A stretch of DNA of 64,000 nt, taken from contig CAXIBC010000005.1 in NCBI GenBank assembly GCA_964022115.1, positions 1 through 64,000 of the forward strand. Reading direction: 5' to 3'. How positions within the stretch are numbered: position 1 is the stretch's first letter; each line of letters opens with the position of its first letter. This document shows, piece after piece, positions 1-7,324 of this stretch. Made by a program: the position numbers and the translations under genes. The notes below the pieces were generated by a model, which was not told the origin of the DNA, did no database searches, and saw only the letters and a list, made by a program, of their open reading frames with translations. Source of the stretch: Oleispira sp964022115. Lineage in GTDB: Bacteria; Pseudomonadota; Gammaproteobacteria; Pseudomonadales; Oceanobacteraceae.

Positions 1-1060
1 CTTGTTCAGAAGGAGCTTGTTCAGTTACTGAAGCCAAGCCTTTATCCCGCCATTGGAAGGTATTGATGCCTTGTGCCATAAGGCGTTGAAGCTCATCTAG
101 GCTATTCACTATGGCATATAGCCCAAGCTTTTCGGCGCGCGGAAAGGCCGGTAAATCTGGCTTAAGCAGTTGTTCGCGGTTTTTGATCAGTTCACACAGG
201 TCTGCTGGCTGATTTTCCAAGGCTCCTTGCCAGACTGGGCCTGCCCCTTGGCCTTGAGGAGCCGCTAAGCGTAAGGCTTGCTGAATATAGCGATTGGCCA
301 ATACTAGGCTATCGCTTAGGGTTGAGCCTTGCGCAACAAAGCTGGCGATGGCTGAGGCTAACGTGCAGCCAGTACCATGGTTATGCACTTGATCTTGTTT
401 GGCATGGGTGAGCCAAAAAGAATGATCTTGGCTGGCATAATAATCTCGACAGACAGGGTCATCATTAAACGAATGTCCCCCCTTGATCAATACATGCTTC
501 ACGCCACGGGCAAGCAGTTGCTGCGCCGCTGATTCTATGTCAGCAAAAGATTGGATGTTTATTGCGGTCAGTCGTTCAGCTTCTTGCAGGTTGGGGGTGA
601 TCAGGTCGATTTGCTGTAATAATGAATCAATTTCTGCGCGGGTAAAGGTAGCGGCAATTTGCGCCCCCGTACTGGCCTTCAGTACCGGGTCCCAGACGCA
701 AAAAATATTCTGGCTGCGGCGTATCTTCTCTAGCTGTGCTGCTAACCAGCTCAGTGTATCTGGGGTCGGCAATAAGCCAACTTTTATCGCTTTGGGTGCT
801 AAGTCTTGCGCTAATGCTTGCCATTGAGCGCTTAAGTCTAAGGTCGAGAGAGGCAGGATTTTTTCAACCGCGAGACTGTTTTGTGCGGTAATTGCCGTGA
901 TTACCGTACAGCCGTGGCACATCAAGCTATGAATGGTCTTTAAATCGGCTTGAATGCCTGCGCCACCGCCGGAATCTGAGGCCGCGATACTCCAGACGAT
1001 AGGGCGGCTATTATTGGTGCTGTTATTCGTGCATTGCTGAGTCTGAGTATCTTGCATCAT
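1..1060 (-). CDS. thiDE: ThiD-ThiE fusion: HMP-P kinase / thiamine phosphate synthase (partial, runs off left edge)
   Basis: The frame is open from an ATG at 1060 to the left edge, giving 353 codons of an incomplete protein. Residues 15-270 match hydroxymethylpyrimidine (phosphate) kinase: an N-terminal SDSGGGAGIQADLKT substrate/nucleotide loop, VLIKGGH, and the anion-hole motif GTGCTLASA. From about residue 310 (GLYAIVNSLDELQRLMAQG) the sequence turns into the first strand and helix of the ThiE TIM barrel, so the gene encodes a ThiD-ThiE fusion that phosphorylates HMP-P and then joins HMP-PP to the thiazole phosphate. The ThiE active site lies outside the window. The start overlaps the thiG stop as ATGA, indicating translational coupling at the end of the riboswitch-controlled thi operon. 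Confidence 0.9.
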   Translation of the reverse strand, partial: MMQDTQTQQCTNNSTNNSRPIVWSIAASDSGGGAGIQADLKTIHSLMCHGCTVITAITAQNSLAVEKILPLSTLDLSAQWQALAQDLAPKAIKVGLLPTPDTLSWLAAQLEKIRRSQNIFCVWDPVLKASTGAQIAATFTRAEIDSLLQQIDLITPNLQEAERLTAINIQSFADIESAAQQLLARGVKHVLIKGGHSFNDDPVCRDYYASQDHSFWLTHAKQDQVHNHGTGCTLASAIASFVAQGSTLSDSLVLANRYIQQALRLAAPQGQGAGPVWQGALENQPADLCELIKNREQLLKPDLPAFPRAEKLGLYAIVNSLDELQRLMAQGINTFQWRDKGLASVTEQAPSEQ

Positions 1061-1905
1061 GCTTGCTGCCAAAACGGAGTGCCTAGAGTCGGGGTTGATG
1101 GGCTTGCGGTTTGGCGGCTTTCCATTAATCCGGCTAAAAACCCTTGTCGTCCTCCCTTCACTGCTTGGGCAAAAGCACGTGCCATGAGTATGGGGTTGTG
1201 AGCTTTGGCAATGGCGGTATTTAATAAGATACCATCAAAGCCCATTTCCATGGCGGCCATGGCTTGAGAGGGTTTGCCTATACCGGCATCAATAATAAGG
1301 CTGGTAGTAGGGAAACGTTCTCGGATGGCATATAGGTTATAAGGATTCATTAAACCTTTGCCTGTGCCAATAGGTGAGCCCCAAGGCATCAGTACCTGGC
1401 AGCCGACGTCTAATAAACGCCGACATAAAACGAGATCGTCGGTGCAATAAGGCAAAACCTTAAACCCTTTTTTAATCAAAATCTCAGCCGCTTTGACGGT
1501 CTCAAAGGGATCGGGCTGCAGGTTGTAGTCATCGCCAATAACTTCGAGCTTGATAAAATCGGTATTGAACAATTCTTGGCTCATGTGTGCCAGAGTGATG
1601 GCTTCTTGAGCGCTATGACAGCCCGCAGTATTAGGCAATAATGCGCAGCCACTTTGCTCTATGTGCTGCCAAATAGACTGTCCCTGATTATTGCTTGGAT
1701 CTTGACGGCGCAAGGAAAGGGTAATCATTCCACTGCCTGAGGCACTGATGGCTTGAGCCATGATATCCGGTGAAGGGTATAAGGCGGTGCCGACGAGCAA
1801 GCGCGAACTAAATTTTTGATCGTAGAGTATTAACCCATCGTTGACTGAATCGTTAACTGAATCGTTGACTGAATCGTTAACTGAATCGTTATTATTGGCT
1901 ACCAT
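1057..1905 (-). CDS. thiG: Thiazole synthase ThiG
   Basis: 282 residues. ThiG condenses deoxyxylulose phosphate, dehydroglycine (made by ThiO here) and sulfur from ThiS thiocarboxylate to form the thiazole phosphate of thiamine; it is cytoplasmic. Visible family features are SRLLVGTALYPS near the N terminus, the Schiff-base lysine in FIKLEVIGDD (K119), PWGSPIGTGKG, IIDAGIGKPSQA and the phosphate-binding GFDGILLNTAIAKA. The usual length is about 255-265 residues. The extra length is an N-terminal tail with four tandem DSVN units (residues 7-22), absent from the catalytic core. It starts two bases after the thiS stop and overlaps the thiD start, so it is an internal gene of the thi operon. Confidence 0.95.
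   Translation of the reverse strand: MVANNNDSVNDSVNDSVNDSVNDGLILYDQKFSSRLLVGTALYPSPDIMAQAISASGSGMITLSLRRQDPSNNQGQSIWQHIEQSGCALLPNTAGCHSAQEAITLAHMSQELFNTDFIKLEVIGDDYNLQPDPFETVKAAEILIKKGFKVLPYCTDDLVLCRRLLDVGCQVLMPWGSPIGTGKGLMNPYNLYAIRERFPTTSLIIDAGIGKPSQAMAAMEMGFDGILLNTAIAKAHNPILMARAFAQAVKGGRQGFLAGLMESRQTASPSTPTLGTPFWQQA
1840..1887 (-). repeat. Four 12-bp tandem units in the 5' end of thiG
   Basis: Four in-frame 12-bp units, differing by a T/C alternation, encode DSVN four times just before the ThiG fold. Units are multiples of three, so copy-number change would keep the frame. Confidence 0.85.
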
Positions 1906-1907
1906 GG

Positions 1908-2138
1908 TTAGCCTCCCGACATAGGTGCTAAAAGTTCTAGGTCATCACCTGCTTGCAATGCTGTACAGGCGTATTGAGTACGGGGAATAAAATGCTGATT
2001 TAACGCGATGGCATAATGGTCTGGGGTTAACAGGCTTGCCGCGCTATTATTGAACCAAGATTCAAGCGCTTCTTGAATCGTGCTTTGATCGTTAATTACA
2101 AAGTGTTTGCCATTAATACGTATGTGAATCTGGGTCAT
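1908..2138 (-). CDS. thiS: Sulfur carrier protein ThiS
   Basis: 76 residues, a beta-grasp (ubiquitin-like) sulfur carrier. The C-terminal tail MSGG has the diglycine that is adenylated and converted to a thiocarboxylate before sulfur transfer to ThiG. FVINDQSTIQEALE and YAIALNQHFIPRTQY fit the family (VAVNxxxVPRxxW-like). It lies between thiO, whose stop it overlaps by four bases, and thiG. A thiF adenylyltransferase gene is not in the visible part of the operon, so activation must be done by a gene outside the window. Confidence 0.93.
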   Translation of the reverse strand: MTQIHIRINGKHFVINDQSTIQEALESWFNNSAASLLTPDHYAIALNQHFIPRTQYACTALQAGDDLELLAPMSGG

Positions 2139-3235
2139 AAAAAGGCCTTCTGCAGGGCTTGTTCGATTAGGGCAGGAGCAATAAGGTAGCCGTGTCGATA
2201 TAAACCATTGATACTAATAATGGCTTGATTCTGGTTCGATAGGCTGCCTGTTATTTTCGGTAAATTATCAAGGTACGCGGGTCGTAGATTGCAATCTTGG
2301 GCTAGGATTCGGGCTTCAGCAAAAGCGGGGTTAATGGCGTATAAGGCCGACATCAGCTCCATCGAAGAGCGTAGGCTAATAGCTGATGTATCTTCGCTCT
2401 CAATCTCAGTAGCGCCAATGATAAAGCGATGGTTCGGTTTGGGCACAATGTAGAGTTTATAGCGTGGGTGCATTAAACGAATCGGACGAGTGAGGGTGAT
2501 CTCTTTACTTTCGAGGTGAATGACTTCCCCACGAACCCCTCGCAAACCGTTTTGATTGATGCTTTTACTGCCTAGTCCACGGCAATCAAAAATCAGATTG
2601 AAACTTGCTAATACTGGGTCGTTAACATTGACTGGCTGATGTTGATGGAAGTTAATGCCTAGGGCTTGTCCTTGTTCAACCAGTTGCTCCAATACTGGGT
2701 GGTGATCAATGTGGGCTTCATCTTTAAGCCATAACCCTCGTTGAAAGTGCGTACCAATATCGGCTTCTAAGGCTTTCAACTGTTGCTGACCTTGGATGAT
2801 ATGGTAGTACTGGTTGTGGTTTGGGCTTGTAGCCAGCTGCGCTAGCTTATAATCTAAGTCTCGTTGAAATTGATGCAGTTCGGCTTGATCATTTACATGA
2901 GCCAAAACTAAGCTACCTTGCTGGTGGAAGTATTGTGGGCAGCCGAGTTGCCCTAACCAGAGTGGCCAGAGTTCCAGTGATTTTTTTCCTAGCTGATAAA
3001 TTTCCGCTTCGCTGGATACCAGTTCACTCAGTGGTGAGATCATGGCGGCGGCGGTAAATGCAGCGGCTTTATCCGTTTGGCTTAGGCTTGGGTATAGGCT
3101 GCCTTTCTCGAATACGTGGATGTGTTTGGCTTTAGTTATACCGTTATCCTGAGCAAGACGCCACGCGAGCAAGCGGCCAACTAGGCCGCCTCCTAGAATG
3201 GCAACTTTTTGGCGAGCGCCAGTAGGGTCAGTCAT
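2135..3235 (-). CDS. thiO: Glycine oxidase ThiO (FAD-dependent)
   Basis: 366 residues from the ATG at 3235. ThiO oxidises glycine to dehydroglycine for ThiG. The N terminus (QKVAILGGGLVGRLLAWRLA) is a GxGxxG Rossmann motif for FAD. The middle carries a D-amino-acid-oxidase fold, GVRGEVIHLES and FIIGATEIE, and the end has LPKITGS followed by INGLYRHGYLIAPAL, the typical FAD-contacting C terminus. The frame stays open upstream to 3364, but that extension is basic, has no family similarity and lies inside thiC, so I chose the start four bases after the thiC stop. It overlaps thiS by four bases. Confidence 0.9.
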   Translation of the reverse strand: MTDPTGARQKVAILGGGLVGRLLAWRLAQDNGITKAKHIHVFEKGSLYPSLSQTDKAAAFTAAAMISPLSELVSSEAEIYQLGKKSLELWPLWLGQLGCPQYFHQQGSLVLAHVNDQAELHQFQRDLDYKLAQLATSPNHNQYYHIIQGQQQLKALEADIGTHFQRGLWLKDEAHIDHHPVLEQLVEQGQALGINFHQHQPVNVNDPVLASFNLIFDCRGLGSKSINQNGLRGVRGEVIHLESKEITLTRPIRLMHPRYKLYIVPKPNHRFIIGATEIESEDTSAISLRSSMELMSALYAINPAFAEARILAQDCNLRPAYLDNLPKITGSLSNQNQAIISINGLYRHGYLIAPALIEQALQKAFL

Positions 3236-3239
3236 CTGC

Positions 3240-5165
3240 CTAGACTTCACTGTAAAGTTCGCTTCCTTGCTGTTTGAATTGCTGCGACATTTCTTCCATG
3301 CCTTGTTGCGCTTCGGTAGCCAGATCTTTATCCGCTGCATGAATCGCCGCGACTTGTGCTGCATCCAAGTCTCGTACTTCTTGGCTAATTTTCATGGAGC
3401 AGAACTTAGGGCCGCACATAGAGCAGAAGTGTGCGACTTTATGGCCTTCTTTTGGCAGGGTTTCATCGTGATAAGCGCGGGCTGTATCCGGGTCAATGGC
3501 TAGGTTGAACTGATCTTGCCAGCGGAATTCAAAGCGTGCTTTCGACATGGCGTTATCACGAATTTGCGCCCCAGGGTGGCCTTTTGCTAAGTCGGCGGCA
3601 TGGGCGGCGATTTTATAAGTAATCAGCCCTTGCTTTACATCGTCTTTATTGGGTAAGCCTAGGTGCTCTTTTGGCGTGACGTAACACAGCATAGCGCAGC
3701 CAAACCAGCCGATCATCGCGGCTCCGATACCCGAGCTAAAGTGGTCATAACCTGGAGAAATATCGGTGACAAGGGGGCCTAGGGTATAAAAAGGGGCTTC
3801 GTCGCAATGCTTGATCTGTTCATCCATGTTCTCTTTGATCATGTGCATAGGCACGTGGCCTGGGCCTTCAATAAAGACTTGGACATCGTGGGCCCAGGCT
3901 TTCTTGGCAAGCTCCCCTAGAGTACGCAATTCGCTGAATTGGGCTTCGTCGTTAGCATCGGCAATGGAGCCAGGACGTAGACCATCACCGAGAGAAAAAG
4001 TGACGTCATAGGCTTTCATGATTTCACAAATTTCATCAAAGTGGGTATAGAGGAAGTTTTCTTTATGATGATATAAACACCACTTCGCCATGATGGAGCC
4101 ACCGCGAGAAACGATTCCCGTCATACGCTCAGCTGTCATAGGGACATAACGTAATAAAACCCCGGCATGAATGGTGAAATAATCAATGCCTTGCTCAGCT
4201 TGCTCGATGAGGGTATCGCGGAAAACTTCCCATGTTAGATCTTCAGCGACGCCGTTTACTTTTTCTAAGGCTTGGTAGATAGGAACAGTGCCGATGGGCA
4301 CTGGGCTATTGCGTACGATCCATTCGCGGGTTTCGTGAATGTTTTTACCGGTGGAAAGATCCATCACAGTATCGGCGCCCCAACGAGTCGACCAGACCAG
4401 CTTTTCGACTTCTTCTTCAATCGAAGAGGTAAGAGCAGAGTTGCCAATGTTGGCATTAACCTTAGTTAAGAAGTTACGCCCAATGATCATGGGTTCACTT
4501 TCTGGGTGGTTGATGTTGGCAGGAATGACGGCGCGGCCACGAGCAACTTCACTACGCACAAACTCGGCCGTGATGTAGCTTGGGGTGGCGGCACCAAAAT
4601 TTTCCCCAGGGTGTTGGTGCTTATTGTGCTGAGCCATTTCTTCTTCGGCAATGGCCAAGTTTTCACGAATGGCAATGTATTGCATCTCGGGGGTGATGAT
4701 TCCTTGGCGGGCATAATGCAGCTGGGTCACATTCTTGCCCGCTTTGGCGCGAATCGGTTTGCGCTGTAAATCAAAACGCAAAGATTCTAAAGCGATATTC
4801 ATTTCACGTATCTTGGCATAATCCGAGCTATTACCACTGAGTACTTCCGTATCAGCGCGCTGCTCAATCCAAGATTTACGCAGAGGGTCTAGGCCTTTAC
4901 GTATATCGATGGTTTTATCTGGATCGCTATACGCGCCTGATGTGTCATAAACACGAACAGGGGCATTGTATTCGGTTTTATCGTTGGCGAGCTGGGTTGG
5001 GGATAATTGAATTTCTCGTAGCCCAACATGAATATCGCTTTGGCTGCTTTGATTAAAAGCTTTGATATAGATTTTTTTTGAGCCAGGGAAAGGTTGAGTC
5101 GATAATTCATCAACTTTGGCAGTTTCACTCAGCTTTTGCTGAATATCATAAGTTTGTTCAGACAC
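3240..5165 (-). CDS. thiC: Phosphomethylpyrimidine synthase ThiC
   Basis: 641 residues. This radical-SAM enzyme turns aminoimidazole ribotide into hydroxymethylpyrimidine phosphate. The C-terminal cluster motif CSMCGPKFC (CxxCxxxxC) binds the 4Fe-4S cluster. EGPGHVPMH, YDHFSSGIGAAMIGWFGCAMLCYVTP and SRGGSIMAKWCLYHHKEN are highly conserved. The start is GTG at 5165, chosen because AGGAAG lies seven bases upstream and no ATG competes. It is the first gene of the operon thiC-thiO-thiS-thiG-thiDE and follows a TPP riboswitch leader of roughly 330 nt. Confidence 0.97.
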   Translation of the reverse strand: MSEQTYDIQQKLSETAKVDELSTQPFPGSKKIYIKAFNQSSQSDIHVGLREIQLSPTQLANDKTEYNAPVRVYDTSGAYSDPDKTIDIRKGLDPLRKSWIEQRADTEVLSGNSSDYAKIREMNIALESLRFDLQRKPIRAKAGKNVTQLHYARQGIITPEMQYIAIRENLAIAEEEMAQHNKHQHPGENFGAATPSYITAEFVRSEVARGRAVIPANINHPESEPMIIGRNFLTKVNANIGNSALTSSIEEEVEKLVWSTRWGADTVMDLSTGKNIHETREWIVRNSPVPIGTVPIYQALEKVNGVAEDLTWEVFRDTLIEQAEQGIDYFTIHAGVLLRYVPMTAERMTGIVSRGGSIMAKWCLYHHKENFLYTHFDEICEIMKAYDVTFSLGDGLRPGSIADANDEAQFSELRTLGELAKKAWAHDVQVFIEGPGHVPMHMIKENMDEQIKHCDEAPFYTLGPLVTDISPGYDHFSSGIGAAMIGWFGCAMLCYVTPKEHLGLPNKDDVKQGLITYKIAAHAADLAKGHPGAQIRDNAMSKARFEFRWQDQFNLAIDPDTARAYHDETLPKEGHKVAHFCSMCGPKFCSMKISQEVRDLDAAQVAAIHAADKDLATEAQQGMEEMSQQFKQQGSELYSEV

Positions 5166-5370
5166 AATTGCTTCCTACTATTTAGGATAAAATACATTGA
5201 TCTGTCTAACTTGAATTCTGACGGTAGGGCTGACTTAGCACAGGGTTATTTAATACCTATAAGCGTATTAAAAGGCTTTAGCAGCTATGAAAGGGCTCAC
5301 TGCAATAAGGCTTAATGAAGACCAAGGTCGGTATTCATTAGCGGGTCTGCTTACAGTAGCTATCTTTCAT

Positions 5371-5458
5371 CTTGTTTCCTACGCTGGTATTAACCAGATC
5401 AGGTTCAACGGGATCCACCTTGGTGATCTCAGCCTCTAATTTGAGGCACCCCGACAAG
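5371..5458 (-). promoter_or_regulatory. TPP riboswitch (THI element)
   Basis: Read on the minus strand, the segment has the conserved thi-box aptamer: GGGGUGCC, then CUGAGAU, then ACCCGUUGAACCUGAUCUGGUUA-like core split here as UCCCGUUGAACCUGAUC and UGGUUAAUACCAGCGUAGG, closing AAACAAG. CUUGU at 5458-5454 pairs with ACAAG at 5375-5371 as P1. Binding of TPP represses the downstream thi operon. About 205 nt separate the aptamer from the GTG of thiC. I see no clear intrinsic terminator in that stretch, so the switching mode (transcriptional or translational) is undecided. Confidence 0.96.
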
Positions 5459-5503
5459 ACAATTATTATTAACTAAGGGATTCTTCACTTGGTTAATGTG
5501 CGT

Positions 5504-5532
5504 AGTGTATGATGAAGTCTATTCTTGGACAA
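5504..5532 (-). promoter_or_regulatory. Probable sigma70 promoter of the thi operon
   Basis: On the minus strand TTGTCC (5532-5527), a 17-bp spacer and TACACT (5509-5504) lie just upstream of the riboswitch, placing transcription start near 5497. The rest of the 5459-5624 gap holds AT-rich sequence and the leader of the divergent kinase gene, with no other feature seen. Confidence 0.45.
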
Positions 5533-5624
5533 CGACTTTAAGTAGTTGATTATATTAAATTCACCTTTAGTGGGGTTAATTGCTATAGTTATAACAACCT
5601 TTATTTGTAGTATGGAGTTAGAGC

Positions 5625-7262
5625 ATGGATGAAATCGTCAATCTATTACCTGATCGCATTCCGGTGCTGGTTGTGGATGATGATGAAACCGTAATACAAG
5701 TGACGCGTTTGGTCTTATCGCGTTTTCGTTTTGATAATCATGCCTTAGAGTTAATCTGTGCCAGTTCTGGCCAAGAAGCCATTGAAATACTCGCTAAACG
5801 TCATGATATTGCTATCGTCTTACTCGATGTGGTGATGGAGTCGGACGATAGTGGTTTTGAGGTGGTTAGCTATATTCGTAACCAACTGCATAACTACATT
5901 ACCCGCATTTTATTACGCACGGGTCAGCCAGGATTAGCCCCAGAACGACAAGTTATTCATGATTATGATATTAATGATTACATCGCTAAAACCGAAGCGA
6001 CTACCGACCGCTTAAATCTTTCGATAACCAATGCGTTACGCTCTTATCGCGATATTTTGCGCGCTGAATACCTCACTCATCGAGTCGTCAGTGCCGAGCT
6101 AGAGCAACAGCAAGCGCTACAAGCCTCTCAGGCTAAGTCTGCTTTTCTAGCACACATGAGTCACGAAATTAGAACGCCCTTAAACGGAATTATCGGTATG
6201 GCCGATATCTTAGCTGATACTGAATTGAGCGAAGAGCAGCAAGGGTATTTGACCGATATTCATAATTCTGGCCGTGCCTTATTAGGGATTGTGAATGATG
6301 TATTGGATTTATCCAAAATCGAGGCGGGCAAGCTAGAGCTAGACCCTAGGTCGTTCAAACTATTGGATATGATTGCTGAAATTAATTCAATGTTTCATGC
6401 GCCGATGAAACATAAATCGATCCAATACTCTCAAACCATTTCTGCCGCCGTACCTGAGAACCTATATGCCGATAGTCTGCGGTTACAGCAATTGATTATG
6501 AACTTGTTAGGGAATGCACTTAAATTCACCCAAAATGGGGGTGAAATAGGTTTGAAAATAGATGTTATTGATATGCCGCAAGCTACTGAGGAAGCGGATA
6601 GTGACGACCTTGCTTTAAATATCACGGTGACCGATACGGGGATAGGGATTGATCAATCGCGTTTGGCAAAAATCTTTGATGCTTATCAGCAGGCAGAGTC
6701 TCATACATCACGTATTTATGGTGGCACGGGATTAGGCTTATCCCTTTGTCGTCAGATCGCTCAGCTTATGGGGGGGGATATAGAGGTTGAAAGTCGATTG
6801 GAAACAGGCTCTGTATTTAGCGCACGTATTATGGTTAAGCAAAGTGATGGTCGTAAGGGCTCGCTGGGTGATGTGGGATTTGCGAGACGCTCTTTTAGTG
6901 GTATGAAGGTTCTAGTCGCTGAGGATAACGCAACCAATCGCAAGGTTATTTCAATGCTATTGAAGAAGTTAAAAGTAGATGTTGTGATTGTCGATGATGG
7001 TCAGCAGTTATTGGAATGTATCGATAGTATTGATCCTGACTTAGTATTAATGGATTGTCACATGCCTATTATGGATGGATTTGAAGCGACTAAAGCATTG
7101 CGTCAACGTGGCAATACGGTTCCTATCTTTGCTTTAACCGCGGGTGTGAGTACTGAAGAGCGTATTGAGTGTGCTAATATTGGCATGAATGAGGTGCTTA
7201 CTAAACCCGTTACCTTGCAGTCTTTAAAGAATGCGCTGCAACAAATTGACGCCAAGGGTTAG
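5625..7262 (+). CDS. Soluble hybrid histidine kinase (REC-HisKA-HATPase-REC)
   Basis: 545 residues with no membrane segment. Residues 12-130 are a receiver domain: VLVVDDDET acidic pocket and phospho-acceptor D68 in VLLDVVME. Residues 172-240 are HisKA with FLAHMSHEIRTPLNG (H180). Residues 285-405 are the HATPase with N box NLLGNALKF, G1 DTGIGI and G2 GGTGLGLSL. Residues 427-540 are a second receiver (VLVAEDNATNRK, D477 in LMDCHMPIMDG, T/K switch ALTAG and LTKPV). The protein therefore takes a signal from an upstream phosphodonor or partner and relays it onward. No Hpt or output gene is adjacent, so its pathway cannot be told. GGAG lies eight bases before the ATG. Divergent from thiC, convergent with the Lon-like gene. 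Confidence 0.93.
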   Translation: MDEIVNLLPDRIPVLVVDDDETVIQVTRLVLSRFRFDNHALELICASSGQEAIEILAKRHDIAIVLLDVVMESDDSGFEVVSYIRNQLHNYITRILLRTGQPGLAPERQVIHDYDINDYIAKTEATTDRLNLSITNALRSYRDILRAEYLTHRVVSAELEQQQALQASQAKSAFLAHMSHEIRTPLNGIIGMADILADTELSEEQQGYLTDIHNSGRALLGIVNDVLDLSKIEAGKLELDPRSFKLLDMIAEINSMFHAPMKHKSIQYSQTISAAVPENLYADSLRLQQLIMNLLGNALKFTQNGGEIGLKIDVIDMPQATEEADSDDLALNITVTDTGIGIDQSRLAKIFDAYQQAESHTSRIYGGTGLGLSLCRQIAQLMGGDIEVESRLETGSVFSARIMVKQSDGRKGSLGDVGFARRSFSGMKVLVAEDNATNRKVISMLLKKLKVDVVIVDDGQQLLECIDSIDPDLVLMDCHMPIMDGFEATKALRQRGNTVPIFALTAGVSTEERIECANIGMNEVLTKPVTLQSLKNALQQIDAKG

Positions 7263-7289
7263 TGAGTCCTTTATCTGCTTTCTAGATGA

Positions 7290-7324
7290 AGCAGCCTATT
7301 AGGCTAGTCCCTAGGGCTGCTTTT
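7290..7324 (+). terminator. Possible terminator after the hybrid kinase
   Basis: AGCAGCC (7290-7296) can pair with GGCTGCT (7315-7321), followed by a short T run. The loop is long and the right arm lies inside the 3' end of the convergent protease gene, so this is a weak candidate. Confidence 0.3.

Noticed and set aside
483..827. Plus-strand 114-residue frame within thiDE
   Set aside because: Opposite strand of a clear ThiD coding sequence, no ribosome site or conserved motif.
3236..3364. Longer N terminus for ThiO
   Set aside because: The extra residues come from thiC coding DNA, are basic, and lie before a standard FAD-binding start.
5166..5370. Intrinsic terminator as expression platform of the TPP riboswitch
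   Set aside because: Short complementary segments exist but none is followed by a T run.
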